A stretch of 64,000 nucleotides of DNA, taken from positions 62,001 through 126,000 of the forward strand of contig JAFISE010000068.1 in the NCBI GenBank assembly GCA_022560025.1, in the 5' to 3' direction. This DNA comes from Stagonosporopsis chrysanthemi. Lineage: Eukaryota > Ascomycota > Dothideomycetes > Pleosporales > Didymellaceae. The notes under the pieces were generated by a model. The model did no database searches, had not been told where the DNA came from, and saw only the letters and a program-made list of their open reading frames with translations. The position numbers and the translations under genes were made by a program. Shown in pieces: positions 33,927 through 46,026 of the stretch; position 1 is the stretch's first letter, and every line of letters starts with the position of its first letter.

Positions 33927-34666
33927 TGTGATGTGCTACAGCTCACATGGCCTGCCAACACGACAACGTTCGACCCTCTGCGGGCGCCGCGAGCTGGCGA
34001 CGTTGCACAGCTCATGCGTGGAGCGAATCACTCCTCGCACACCACCCAGCCCTCCCTGCCCTGTTGCTCGACTGCCATTTCCGTCCTCCTGCACCCGTGT
34101 CAGGACGCGAGACGAGATAATGTCAGTCCACTTTGGGACGCTACCGTTACACAGGAGCAGGAGTCGCCAGCTGCAACGCCCCCGTCCGTTGCGGCGTGTA
34201 ACGGCCACCGCTGGCCAAGGTTGGCACGAGTATGCTGTGCACGCAGTCGCTGGCACTCCACGACAGCCGCCACACGACAAAGAGCGTCAGTGCATAGTGG
34301 AGACGGGAGTGTCAAGTGGAAGGCATGACAATGTTGAGCTGCCACATCTGGAAAACACATGACCAAGCATCTCTCCGCTGTACCGTCGTTGAAAGAAAGA
34401 ATAATAATAAAAAAACGCTCCCTGACATGACACACGATGCTCATGCTGGACGAGGTGAATTAATGCTACAATTAGTCTAAAGTGGCCTCTGTACTGGCCG
34501 TCCCAACATCTACAGTATCCATAAAAGAGTCAAAATTGGCGTAAGAATACACCCGAGCATCCTAGCAATGCAGTCAGGAGAAACGTGGTACAGAATGCAG
34601 TCTTTTAGCTCGCCGCGCAAACGACGGGACGGCTTTCTTTCCTAAACGACGCCTCAATGCGGAAAA

Positions 34667-37600
34667 TCAGTTGTCATAGTACGGCTCGTATCCTTGCTGC
34701 TGCTGCTGCTGCTGCTGCTGCGGCCATCCCCCAGCCGATGTCGTCGTCTGTGACCACCCCCCGCCGGGTGTCTTGAGTCTCCGCTCTGTTGGCGCCCCAT
34801 ATTAGTGACAGCCGTTTTCAGGGGAAATGGTGCACCTTACCTGCTTCAAAGTCGTGCCATCTCCGCATCGTAATCTTGCTGCTGTCAAACTCGCCTTCAT
34901 ACTCCAGGCCCGCCTTCTTGGTCGTTTCGCCCGATGTCTTTCGTGTGTCACCCCAACTAAAGTCATCAAACTTCCAGAACGCATATGTGGGGAGCACAAA
35001 GTTCCAGATGGGAAGCGACAGCAAGTAGACAAACATCCACGCGACGTAAGACCAGCGATGAGCCGTGACAACAATGAGAATCGCCGGCAGACCTAAGATG
35101 AGCGCAAGAAGGATCAGAGGGATGACAGGAGCCGCCGTGTTCTGCACGGCTGCTTTGATGGCGATGGCGACTAGAGCATGTCAGCACTGCATAAGACATG
35201 GCGGTGGTGTACAAGGCTTACTTAGGTAGAAGGTGAAAGCGATGGCGGCCGGCAGCACCAGCGTTCCGATTAGCTCGATAAACACAACGAACTGCATGCT
35301 GAAGCAGAAGGTGCCGCAAAGATCTCGCACTAGTACCAGCTCCATCAAATTGTGGACGGTACTATTGATCCAACGCCTGCGTTGTGACAGCAGGACCTTG
35401 AACTCGTCTGGTACAGTGGTTTTGCAAACGGCTTGCGGGACAAAAACCTGCTTACGCTTGGGGAACGTCTTGAGCATCAGGGTGGAGAGGTAACGATCTT
35501 CACCCAAGAGGAGAAGGTTCTTCTTGTGCAATGTATCGACCACGTTCTCCGAGTAGTGCTCAACCACGTCAGGATTAGCCAGGATAGGAACCCAGTAGTT
35601 CTGTCCACCTTTAGGGGCCTTGATGCGGTACATGCAGAAACATCCGGGAAGACAGGTGACACCTCCGAAGACCGATTCGAAGGACTTGGCCAAGTGATGC
35701 GAAATGAAGTATCTGCCGCTGTCAGTGGCGCGATCGTAACACGCTGAGGGGAAACACTCACTCAAACACCTGGATCATCGACACCCACGAATCGCGCTTG
35801 TTAGCAATCTTTGTCTCGCCACAAAGTCCCATAATCTCTGGGTCCTTGACCATGGCGGAAATCATGTGCGTCAAACTGTCCGGAAAAACCTTGGTGTCGG
35901 CGTCGACCATGAGCACTATCTCGTAAAAGTCTGGCGAAATACCAGTAATCTTCCAGATGCCGTTGAACATTTCAAATTCAAGCTCCGTCATTCGCTCGTC
36001 AAACATGACCTTCTGCAGGAACGACATCAGGATGATCTGACTGTCACGCTTTCCACGGTTACCAGCCTTTGATTTCGTCGCCTCGTCAGGTGTACCACAC
36101 TTGACAACAACCATCATTGGAACACGTTGCTGCTTGTCCGAGGGAATGCGGGAATCCTCACCATAGTTGTAGAAACCCGAGTAGATCTTGGCCATGTTGT
36201 GACGCTTCGAACCGCTAGCGACTGCAACGTAAGAATACGCTTGGACTTCATGGGGCAGCACCGCGTGGTCCTTCATCATGCCCAGACAGATCTCAGGGGT
36301 AGTCAGATCTTCACCCTGGCCCATGATCATACCGTCACAAATGACCAGAATCAGCTTGTGGCTGTTCGGGTAGTCTGTGGTTGCGATAGAGTCCAACGTA
36401 GTACGCAGGCCTTCAGCACCTTCAGAATAAGCGGTAACCAGACAGATGGAATGGGCTAGGGGGTAGCCGAACGGCTGCCACTCGGGAGGAGGCTGGGGCA
36501 CAACAGCTTCGTGAATGAAGCCAGACGGACCGGGCCCTTCTTCGCCAATGACGCTAGAGTAGCGGTTCTCCGTCGATCCTGGAAGAAGCAAGCTCGATCG
36601 CGACTGTGGCTGGTTCTTGCCTTCCAAGTAAGTCGTAGGAAGCGTGCCTTGGCTGGAGCTGAGTTGTCTGTACACGCCGTTGTTGGACGAGTGGAGGCGT
36701 GATGCTGCACTCTGGCTGGTCATGGTGGTTGGTGGTGCTCGAGTCTTGGTCGACTTTTCCATAGCGTAGGGGCTGGTGAATCTAGAGGTGGACGGCAAGA
36801 ACGTACTACCGCGCTTGCTCGAGCGATCAGGCCCAGCAGCGGGATCTGCGAGTCTTGGTGGCGGGCGATAGATATCGTCGCTCCACTCTTCGATCTGCTG
36901 CTTTCTTTGCTTCGAATCTGCTTTGCCAGCGGATGTCTTGTCGGCACCGAATTTCCTGCTGAGGAACCACTGGAAGGCCAGCGCAAGTACAAACTTGGCA
37001 AGAACGACAGCGAGAATGAAGACAAGTGAGACGTAGAGAACGACCTTGGAAGCAATGCAGCCAATGCTTTCTGTGTCGATTGAGCCAACCTTGATGATCT
37101 CGGTGAAACAGCGTGCCACCTGCTTCTCGTAGCTGGAAGAATAAGCGCGGGTGACATCCACGCCTCGTACTGCCGGGTTGTTCTTGATCTCATCGAAGAT
37201 CGTGGGCACGTTCACGGCGGTACTGTTGAACCAGTCGAGCAAGCTCAGGTCCATGACGTCTCCACCCCAGACCATGAGGTTGCGGGAACTGTTGCGGATG
37301 TCATCCCAGGTAAAGTACACGTCTCCGGCGTTCCTGAGTCCATAGAAGGCCTTGCGAGCATTGTCCGAAGTATGGCATTGGAAGCCATTGTACTCGAGGA
37401 AAGTTGTGTTCGGCTTGCTAGAACCATCCTGGTTGAAAGTGCGGCACGGGAAGTACCAACCAAGGTTGCCATTTGTCTCAGGAATGCCAGAGTTGGCCTT
37501 GGGGGTGATGAGCCCCTTGCAAGCACCATTGACGTTCTGGAAAAGGAAACTGCCATCTTGTCCACCGTGCTTCTCGGGAAGGTCGAAAAGAACGTTGGCG

Positions 37601-38475
37601 CCTGCAGGGACACCTCTTGCAAGAGGGTGGGTAGACTGGGCCAGGTCATACGCTTTGCCGTGCATAATCATGTAACCTCCGCCGACTTCGTTGGCTCGTA
37701 GACGGACATTGCCACTGGAAGGGCAGACGGTCTCTGTAAAGCCGAACGTGAGGTAACCGACGAACGTGCAGATCAGTAAGATGATGCTGACTAGCCCAAC
37801 CTTTTCTCTCCACGCACGCTGCTGCGCCTTCTGCGGCTTGCCAAAGCACTTCAGGATTGCGTTCGGGCACCAGAAGGTAATGATGGCGCAGTAAACGTTC
37901 CACAGACTCGGAGGTCGCATCTTGTCCTTCTCCTTCTGGCGCTGCTTCTCCAGGTTCTCCATGGTCTTGGTTCTGGTCAGCGTGCGCGCTGCGTGTGCCG
38001 AGTCATCTTCTAATGGCGCCTGCTTGTCGTGATAGCCTCCTCCGGAAGCGTTGCGCATATGTGGCGGCTTCAGATCGGTGCTGTCGGAGCTGACTGTCTC
38101 AGCCTCCATGGCATCTTCCATGATAGGGTCGTTGCCGGTGGTCGACGGCTGCACATTCATACGCTGGGCATGCTTGCGGTAGTAATAGTTGGGGTCGCTT
38201 GGGTCGATGCGGCGGCGCTCGGGGCGAATCAGGCTTCGCTTCCTGCCCAGTTCCTGCGCAGGCGTCGACTGCTGGCTTCGCATGATGGGGTCCCTTTCCA
38301 TGGGCACTGGACCTGTGCCTGGCGACGGAAGCGGGCGAGCGTGAGACTGCGCGCCAGTCTTGCTATCGCTGTGCGTTCGGTCGTGGGAGCGCGTGTTCTC
38401 GGCGTCTGAAGTCCGGCGGCGACGGTGTCGCTCTTCCCTCCGCGAGCCGCTGTCTGGTCGCTGTGGCAGAGACAT
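34667..38475 (-). CDS. CHS4: Class IV chitin synthase (Chs3 type)
   Basis: Plasma-membrane processive glycosyltransferase that polymerises UDP-GlcNAc into chitin. Exons 35762-38475, 35222-35712, 34841-35170 and 34667-34785 give 1217 residues. N-terminal region about 1-200 is charged and disordered. Membrane helices follow near 200-255 (IITFWCPNAILKCFG; IILLICTFVGYLTFGF) and near 510 (VVLYVSLVFILAVVLAKFVL). The catalytic domain (about 690-1080) contains LVTAYSEGAEGLRTTLDSI, VLMVDADTKVFPDSL, GEDRYLSTLMLK and the product-binding QRRRW. C-terminal helices and a short tail with eight glutamines end at GYEPYYDN. Class IV is assigned by the Chs3-like architecture without a myosin head. It lies divergent to a Skt5-type gene, the known activator class of Chs3. 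Confidence 0.95.
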
Positions 38476-40696
38476 GGCGAGGAATGCAGACTCCCTGGCG
38501 GCGGCAGCTCAGGGGCGCTGGTCAGGCCAACAAGGGCCGCGGGATAAGAGGCGGTGCTATAGGAGCCGAACGCCCGTTACGGGTGCTGCTGATGATGCAG
38601 AGCGAGTGGTGGAGCCAGGCTGGTAGACGCTGCTGCTGGTGTGGGGGCGTTGCGGAGGCCGCTTAAGCAGGAGCAGGAGCAGGAGGCCCAGGCGTTTCAG
38701 CGAGCGTGCTCAGAGCGGTGGGCTGTAGGCTATGGGCCAAAGGCGAACGACGCACAGCAAGAGCGATCGTGGAGATGGAAACAGTGCAGCGCGGCGAACG
38801 ACAGGACAGCAGGGCTCAGTGCTGTGGCAGCCCTGGGCTGGCTCGGGGCGGGAGTTGAGAGGGCAACAACAGACGGGGCGAGCCAGGGGCGGCGGCGTGG
38901 GCAAATCACACCGGCCAGCGGTTCTATTTTCGATTCAGTTTGCTGCCGCTAGGCCAGGCGGGAGCTTGGGGCTCCAGCCGGCAGAGCATCGTGATTTGGA
39001 GGGCATGGCAGATCGCTCTCGGCCATGGCCACCGCCGTCTCTGCGTGGCCATGGCGGGCGAGCGTTTGTTGCAGTCAAAGCACACGGTAGCCTCTGTGCG
39101 TGCTGACGCTCGTTGTCGTTCACCTTGACCAGCAGACCAGTGTCGCACTGTCGCGGGACTCGAGCATGGCCCACCCCCACTGCAACGAGCTCGCAGACTG
39201 GCAGCCGGCTACGCGCATTGTCGCTGCTGACCCTGATCCGCGCACAGTCCTGTAACAAATCCAATCCGGCAAATCCACTGACCTCGATGATCGCCTCATC
39301 AAACTCATGGATCGCCTGAAGGCGCAATGCCGTCCCCAGCAGCCGCGGCTCGCAGCGCAGCCAATTGGTGCCGAGGCGCGCAGCACAATGGCCAACGGTG
39401 CTGTGGACATGGAAAGTGTGCTGCTCACGAATGCATCTCACATGATTATTGAGCCTGACAGATACGACGCTGCGCTCGAGGCTGAATCGAACCCCTTTGT
39501 GCCTGCAGGCGGGAATGACTGGCAGCCGAGGTGTCAGGGTCCTGTAATAACATGGAGAGGCCCAAATGCTAGAGGCTCTTCCTTCAATGCTAATCCTGCA
39601 GGGCCACTAGCATGAATCGGTATCAGCCGGCGACAACAAGCTTCTGCGCCTCACTGACTGATCCGCGAGAGGCGACATGCACATTACAGCCTGGGATGAC
39701 ACCCCGCGCATGGTGCTGCAAGTTTGCAATAATGGCAGTGTGCATGGCATTTTTCAACAGCCCGAGTGGCTACAGCCCACCAACCCCCTCGCCCAGCTCG
39801 AGCCATGGCGAATGACGCCTGCATTCCTACACGCACAGGAGAAATCTACGCTACCGAGTATTTTTTTTCTTCCGCTTTGGGACGTCTGCTTCACGCGGCG
39901 TGCAGTCTTGTCCGCGACTCAATTGCCACGGGCGGTGCGCTGCGGTGTAGCTGTCTGTAAGTGAAGATCCCAAGACCCTGCACTTCAACCTCGTGCATGA
40001 TTTTCGCTCTCCACGGACCCTTGAAGTGCATACTGTGTACATACTGTGTACATACTGTGTACGTTCTGTAGTAGTCTCTAGGCCGCACAGTGCATCAAGT
40101 GCTTTTCTTTCCGGTCACTGGAGGCGTCTAGCAGCTCGTATTAGTCCCCCCAGCAGCCCAAGCTTTCTAGCGCGAACGAACGAAGGGCTTTTACTGGGGT
40201 GCGTCAAGGATCACGTCTGCTCGCTCCATGGTGCATCGTGCTTGCCCGTCTGCAGCTCATAGTGGGGAAGCCTGTACCGCCACGAGCCCGGGGCATATAC
40301 AGCTCGTTGCCAGCTCGTCGCCCATTCTGCCGATTCCGGTGACGTTGAGGTTCCGTCCGCGCCTGCATCAGTGTAATCTGGACGTTTCCCGTACCGTGTT
40401 TGCTCAGCTGTAAGTGTTCTGTCTTCCACGTTCTAACAGCCCCAGACCAGGGTTCAGCACATGCATGTCCTGCAGCCTGCCGCAGTTCCGAGCATTCCAC
40501 ACCACAACATCGACACTGACTGGCAACAGACACAGCGGACTCTGTAAAGGGCCTCCTCAGCGGTGCAACTCAGGCTCTTGCAATTCCCTGTCAGCCTTGT
40601 GCCATCAGTCCACGCCTTCCGCATCCACCTTCACCGCCGCTTGCGCCATCAGGACGAAGACGGAGGAGCGAACACAGCACGACAATCCGCCAAACA
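38476..40696. promoter_or_regulatory. Divergent regulatory region between chitin synthase and Skt5-type gene
   Basis: 2.2 kb separate the two starts. No coding gene recognised. It holds three tandem copies of an 11-mer (CATACTGTGTA, 40029-40061) preceded by a 10-bp inverted repeat (39979-39988 and 40021-40030, TGCACTTCAA and its complement). The size and position suggest a shared control region, which is inference. Confidence 0.5.
40029..40061. repeat. Three tandem copies of an 11-bp unit
   Basis: CATACTGTGTA repeated exactly three times. The first copy overlaps the right arm of a 10-bp inverted repeat. It lies about 0.65 kb before the Skt5-type start. Confidence 0.9.
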
Positions 40697-42734
40697 ATGG
40701 CTGAGCAACCTTCAGCAGCGCCCGCACGGGACCTTCCTCCAATCCCTCCTCCCCTTGCCGCCGACGCGCACACCGACTCACCCTCGAGCCCGAGCCGTAG
40801 ACCTCCCATCCCATCCTTCAGCATTGACGACCAGGCCGACACAGTGGCAGGAGGCCGCGAGTCAAGGCAGTCTGGATCGTCTCTGGCACCAAGCTCAGCC
40901 GGCCACTCCAGAACACCCTCAAGAGAGACACCAGACCTAGGGGGCAATCGAGACTCGGCAGCCTCGGAAGCGATGACAAGAGACATACCCATCCGGCAGC
41001 TGCATATCAGTGATGGCTCCTATGGCAGCCGGTATTCTCATGCCGGAGAGCTGGAGATAGCAAGTATGCAGGACGAGCCCGAGTCCGCCTACACACCTCG
41101 CGAACAATACCAAGCTGGTCACTATTCGCAGCCCACACCCCCTCTACCTACAGATCAGCTGCGCGATCCCATGCGTTCTCCTGTCCACTCCCCAGTTCAG
41201 TCTCCGGGCTCGGACTCGAATGGATTTGACTTCGGCACTGGCTCGCCCTTACAAGTGCCCCGTACCACACATGCACGCCCAAGCTCTGCCTATACCCTTG
41301 GCTCTGAGCTGCATGCCCACGCCCGCACGCATTCCCCACACCTGTCAGTGGGCGGGTCTCCGTCACCCACTGGCTCCCCAATCAACTTTCAGCGACAGGT
41401 CTCAGGGAACCGTCGGTCCCCAGACGTCAGACCTGTGTCGTATGTAGACTTGCTCAACTTGCCCTACAATCAGCAGATTGCCCCCGCTGCGAACATAGGA
41501 AACACACAACTACGGGGCGCTGTCGGGCAGAATGCTTCACTACTCGACACCAAGAAGACTCTGGAGATGTACAGGGCGAACGTGAAGAAGACGCAGGATA
41601 GTCCGGTCCAGTACGAATTCGCATTGTTCATGGTTCAGGTCGCGCGTGAGATCGCAGCAGCGGGTCCGACACACGACGACCATGGCTTGTCACCCACGGA
41701 CCTGCTGAAGGAAGCGAGACAAATCCTGCAGCGTTTGGCTGATCGCAGCTACCCATTTGCACAGTACTATCTTGCAGACGGCTATGCTTCCGGACTTTTC
41801 AACAAAGACAAGCCCGACTACGATCGAGCATTCCCTCTGTTCGTAGCTGCCAGCAAGCACGGTCATGCGGAGTCAGGTTATCGCGCAGCCCTTTGCTACG
41901 AATTTGGCTGGGGTTGTCGCAAAGACTACGCTAAAGCTGTACAGTTCTTTCGTGCTGCTGCATCTAAGAACCACCCTGGAGCCGCTACACGTCTTGGTTC
42001 TGCATGTCTCAGAGGCGACATGGGGCTCCAGGGAAAGTATAGGGAGGGTGTGAAGTGGCTCAAGCGAGCATCCGAATCTGCCGACTACCAGTACAACAAC
42101 GCGCCATATGAGCTTGGTCTGTTGCACGAAACGGGTTACGGAGACGACATTTTCAAGGACGAAATCTACGCGGTACAGCTGTTCACGCAAGCAGCGGAAC
42201 TAGGACACCCGTCAGCTGCCCTGAAACTAGGCGAGGCTTATGAGCACGGATTGCTGCGCTGCCCTAAGGATGCAGCCCTCTCAGTCCACTACTACAACTG
42301 CGCTGCTCAAGCCGACATCCCTGAAGCGATGATGAACCTCTGTGCATGGTACATGGTTGGCGCCGAGCCTGTGTTGGAAAAGGACGAGAACGAAGCATAT
42401 GAGTGGGCGAAGAAAGCCGCCGAGCAAGGTAAGTCTCTGACATGTCTATGCGTGGGAGAGTATGCTAATCGATATAGGCCTTCCCAAAGCCGAATACGCC
42501 TGTGGCTACTTCACAGAGATGGGCATCGGCTGCAGACGTGATCCGCTTGAGGCAAACGTCTGGTACGTCAAGGCTGCTGGTCATGGAGATGAGAGAGCTA
42601 AGCAGCGCCTTGCCATCATTCAAGCTGCAGCGTCCGGCCAGGCACCCACACCAACGGGCAACGAGAAAGGTAAACTCAAGAAAAGCGCCAAGGAAGGGAA
42701 AGAGAGCAAGGACGAAAACTGCGCAGTTATGTGA
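40697..42734 (+). CDS. SKT5: Sel1-repeat protein, Skt5/Chs4-type chitin synthase activator with CaaX end
   Basis: Skt5/Chs4 binds and activates the class IV synthase Chs3 and anchors it at the bud neck or septum; the CaaX farnesyl group aids membrane attachment. Exons 40697-42428 and 42478-42734 (49-bp intron, phase 1) give 662 residues. The first 230 residues are Ser/Pro-rich and probably disordered. VSYVDLLNLPYNQQIAPA begins the conserved part, and Sel1-like repeats run from about 340 to 620 (AQYYLADGYASGLFNKDKPD, ALCYEFGWGCRKDYAKAVQF, YELGLLHETGYGDDIF, ALKLGEAYEHGLLRC, EYACGYFTEMGIGCRRD). The last four residues CAVM form a CaaX box. Filamentous fungi have several Skt5 paralogues, so the pairing with the adjacent synthase is inferred from position. 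Confidence 0.88.
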
Positions 42735-43801
42735 GCCCAATCCGGGTTACTAGAGTCCACATGACTTAGCGGATTTGCATTGTATGGTTGCATAGAGCGC
42801 TTCGGTTTGAGCGTTATGGTTTCTTTTATGTTTTGGCATCTATGTTGCGTTTTATACCAAGGTTCAAAAGAGAAGCGAACGAGTGTAGATAGATAGATGA
42901 TGAAAACGGGTAATGCTTATGCGGATTTTGCTTTGTAATGGCAGAACCTGCACTTCTTCTTACGCAGCGTAGGGATCAAGAAGGCGTCCACTATGGTTAA
43001 GATATCGTGACTGCCTCTTGTTGTATAAGACGCTGGAGACGATCTTTTGTTGCCGGGAGGTATTGTCTCGTGACTTACATTTGTGTTAATTTATAGCGAG
43101 AGCGTCACTTGGCATTTGTAGCCAATTCGTCAGGAAGCATGCAAGTACATGTAGTGATTAGAGCGCAAACGGGTACACTTTTAGCTGCCTTCCTGGCAAT
43201 CAGGTCATGCGGTTGCGAGGAAGCTCTCGCGGTTGCTTTCCTGCGCGGTTGATCACGGCTTTGTCCGTTTACCGCGTTTACGTCAAACGTGTTACCGGTA
43301 CGTATCTTGAACCCCTGCATCTGTCCGGACTTGCCACAAGAGTACAAACAACAGCTCCTCCTTTGATGACCTGCAACGCGCGTTCGACCTCTGCAGTAGC
43401 TCTCGTGCGAGCTTCCATCTGCAGCATTGCTCAATGGACTGCTCGGAATACACCACAGGGCGTGCTCGCGAAGGGCGTGTACTAGTGCCTTGTCTCACTG
43501 GTCCGTTTGACGTCGCTCGCTCGATCCGTACCTAGCCGGTACTAATCGGGTAAGGGCGATGGGTCTCAAACGCGTGCAGGGCGCGATGATAGAAGACCGA
43601 TATCCCATGATTATGCCGATACGGTAGGAATGATAAAGAGTCTCGGAATCCCAACCGTTGTCTTTTGTAGTACACACGTTGCAACAGGATCGCAGAAACA
43701 CCATTGTCCCACTGCAAGCCTGAGTGAACTATATCACATAGCAAGACCAACTCGTACATTCTTGAGCAGCATATCTTAAGACAAGATCCAGACGTGGAAC
43801 A
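42735..43801. other. Intergenic region, no gene recognised
   Basis: 3' flank of the Skt5-type gene and promoter of the aminotransferase gene. Short frames only, no motifs, repeats or RNA genes identified. Confidence 0.55.
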
Positions 43802-45491
43802 ATGGCACCGCCTTCAGCGATTGAGGTCTCAGCGGTGTCAGACACGAGCGGAATCACCCTACCAAACCCCCTCACCGCTCTCGTCCAGAGCAACGACATC
43901 TACGGCCGCCGAAAGAAGACGGACCGAGCACAATGGGGTACCGCCGCTCCGGCCAACACGGAAAACTTCCGGCTGCGATCGCACGGCCACAAGCCTAAAG
44001 CGAAGTCATGGCAACGTATGTTTCTCTGACTGATGGTTGACAAGAGTTTGTAATGTTGACTCTAATTCCCCAGGCTACTTCAGCCACGAAGCTCAGATAC
44101 GAAAGGGTAACTCGCTCAAGAATGCCGCAAAGTATCTCAGCAAGCCAGGCATCATATCCCTTGGTGGTGGACTGCCCTCAAGTGAATATTTCCCTCTTGA
44201 GGAATTGACAATGAAGGTTCCTACAGTCGGACACTTCTCTGAAGCCGAGACAAAGAAGTCAGGTGTTGTTATCACGGCAGGCAAACACGATCTTGCGGAA
44301 AACAAGTCCACATACGATATTGCAACAGCGTTCAACTATGGCCAGGGCGCTGGATCTGCACAGATGCTGCGCTGGATCACTGAGCATACCGAAATGGTAC
44401 ATGACCCGCCTTACCAGGACTGGCGCTGCACAATGAGCATTGGAAGTACCTCTGGACTCGACATGGCTTTGAGGCTACTCACAAAACCCGGCGATGTGAT
44501 TCTCTCAGAAGAATACACCTTCTCCGCAGCCGTGGAAACCGCCCGTCCGATGGGCGTTCGTGTCTGCGGTATCCCCATCGATGCCGAAGGTCTGCTCCCC
44601 TCAGCCATGGATGAGATCCTCTCCAACTGGGACGTCAACGCCCGCGGCTCCCGCAAACCACACCTCCTCTACACGGTCCCCACAGGCCAGAACCCTACAG
44701 GCGCTACACAGGGAACCGAGCGCCGACGCGCACTTTACAAAGTGTGTCAGAAGCACGACATCTACATTATCGAAGACGAGCCCTACTACTTCCTCCAAAT
44801 GCAACCCTACACCGGCCCCGATGCCCCCGACGTCCCCCCGCCAAAGTCCCACGCCGACTTCCTCAAATCCCTCGTTCCCAGCCTGCTGTCCATGGACACA
44901 GACGGGCGCGTGATGCGGCTCGACTCCTTCTCGAAAGTGATATCGCCCGGGTCCCGCGTCGGGTGGCTCACTGCATCGGCCGAGGTGATAGAGAAGTACC
45001 AAATGTACGCGGACCTCTCGACGCAGAACCCGTCGGGCATCTCGCAGCTCGTGCTCTTCAAGCTGCTGGACGAGCACTGGGGCCACGCGGGCTACCTCGA
45101 CTGGCTCATCTACATCCGCATGGAGTACACCAAGCGGCGGAATGCAATCCTCGCGTCGTGCGCGCGCCATCTGCCCCGCGAGGTCATGAGCTGGAATCCC
45201 CCCATGGCTGGCATGTTTCATTGGATGCAGGTTGATTTCAGGAAGCATCCGGATTACCCGGCGAAAAGCATTGAGACGATTGAGGAGGAGATTTTTCTCA
45301 AGGTCATTGATCATGGCGCGTTGGTTATGCGCGGCAGCTGGTTCTACGCGGATAATGAGGAGTGCCATGATACGCTGTTCTTCCGGGCAACGTATGCAGC
45401 GGCGCCTGCGGAGAAGATCGATGAGGGGATACGGAGATTGGGCGAGGCGGTGCGGGAGGAGTTCAAGTTGGGAACAGCGAACGGTCACTGA
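43802..45491 (+). CDS. ARO8: Aromatic/2-aminoadipate aminotransferase (Aro8 type)
   Basis: PLP-dependent class I/II aminotransferase that interconverts aromatic amino acids and their 2-oxo acids in the cytosol and can act on 2-aminoadipate in lysine synthesis. Exons 43802-44015 and 44074-45491 (58-bp intron, phase 1) give 543 residues. Motifs: PGIISLGGGLPSSEYFP, MSIGSTSGLDMALRLL, YTVPTGQNPTG, IIEDEPYYFLQM, and the cofactor lysine in RLDSFSKVISPGSRVGW. C-terminal substrate region NPPMAGMFHWMQVD. The fungal-type 70-residue N-terminal extension with ALVQSNDIYGRRKKTD is present. Aro8 versus Aro9 cannot be settled, but constitutive Aro8-type enzymes match better. Confidence 0.92.
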
Positions 45492-45620
45492 GGTGCAGCC
45501 ATCAGTAGTAGGAAACGCATGTAGACAGCTCAACTTGATTGCATTATAATCCTACAGTACGCAGTGTACATGTGCCGTGCCTTTCCCGACTCAATCACAA
45601 TTCCAAAGGCCTCTGAGGCC

Positions 45621-46026
45621 TCAAACCCTCGCGCTACCCCTCTGGAACGCAGTGCCAAAAGTGTACAGCCCGAACGTGGCCAACAAACTCAGTCCAATGG
45701 GCAGCGGCTTGCCCGACTTGATGGCGCGAGGAATGGAGCTGCCGGCTAGGATAATCGAAGCAAGAAGGGCGAACTCCACACCGTACGGGTTGCGGTTCTG
45801 GATGCGCAGGCCGCCGAAGATGTACAGCAGACCGACGGTGACGCCTGCCGCGACTGAGGGGATGGAGCCAGTGCGGATGTAGCCTGTGATGCCTCCGCCG
45901 GCAGTGAGGGCACCGAGGAGAAGAGCGGAGTTTGCGAGAGACTGTGGTTGTTGTCAATATGGAGTGCATTGCGTGCGGCGTGATTGGGTGGGGAGCCACA
46001 GTGGAGCTCGAGAAGGTCCTTACCAT
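45621..46026 (-). CDS. TMEM14/UPF0136 family small membrane protein
   Basis: Exon 2 (45621-45941) encodes 106 residues with three to four hydrophobic helices: SLANSALLLGALTAGGGITG, SVAAGVTVGLLYIFGGLRI, ASIILAGSSIPRAI and IGLSLLATFGLYTFGTAF, the glycine-rich layout of TMEM14 proteins. The start codon appears to be an exon of three coding bases (46024-46026) directly followed by a GTAAGG donor and an 82-bp intron. Animal TMEM14C works in mitochondrial porphyrin transport, yet most fungal members are uncharacterised, so no substrate is claimed. Divergent to OST2 with 320 bp between starts. Confidence 0.85.

Larger units (their letters stand above)
32859..34666. other. Low-complexity intergenic region
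   Basis: 1.8 kb of very GC-rich DNA between the WD40 gene and the chitin synthase end. It contains a GTCTGC hexamer repeat, TGTGCC repeats (about 33706-33735) and a 111-bp G tract. Long open frames here are a side effect of composition and carry no motifs. Confidence 0.6.

Noticed and set aside
33607..34362. Long frames across the G tract encoding poly-Gly or poly-Pro
   Set aside because: They exist only because homopolymer G has no stop codons; flanks show no coding character.
39480..39510. B-box-like element (GGTTCGATTC on the minus strand) suggesting a tRNA gene
   Set aside because: The flanking bases do not form a T-arm stem, and no A box or acceptor stem could be built.
44601..45533. 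Minus-strand open frame of about 310 codons opposite the aminotransferase
   Set aside because: Antisense shadow of a GC-biased gene; His/Arg/Val-rich translation without motifs.
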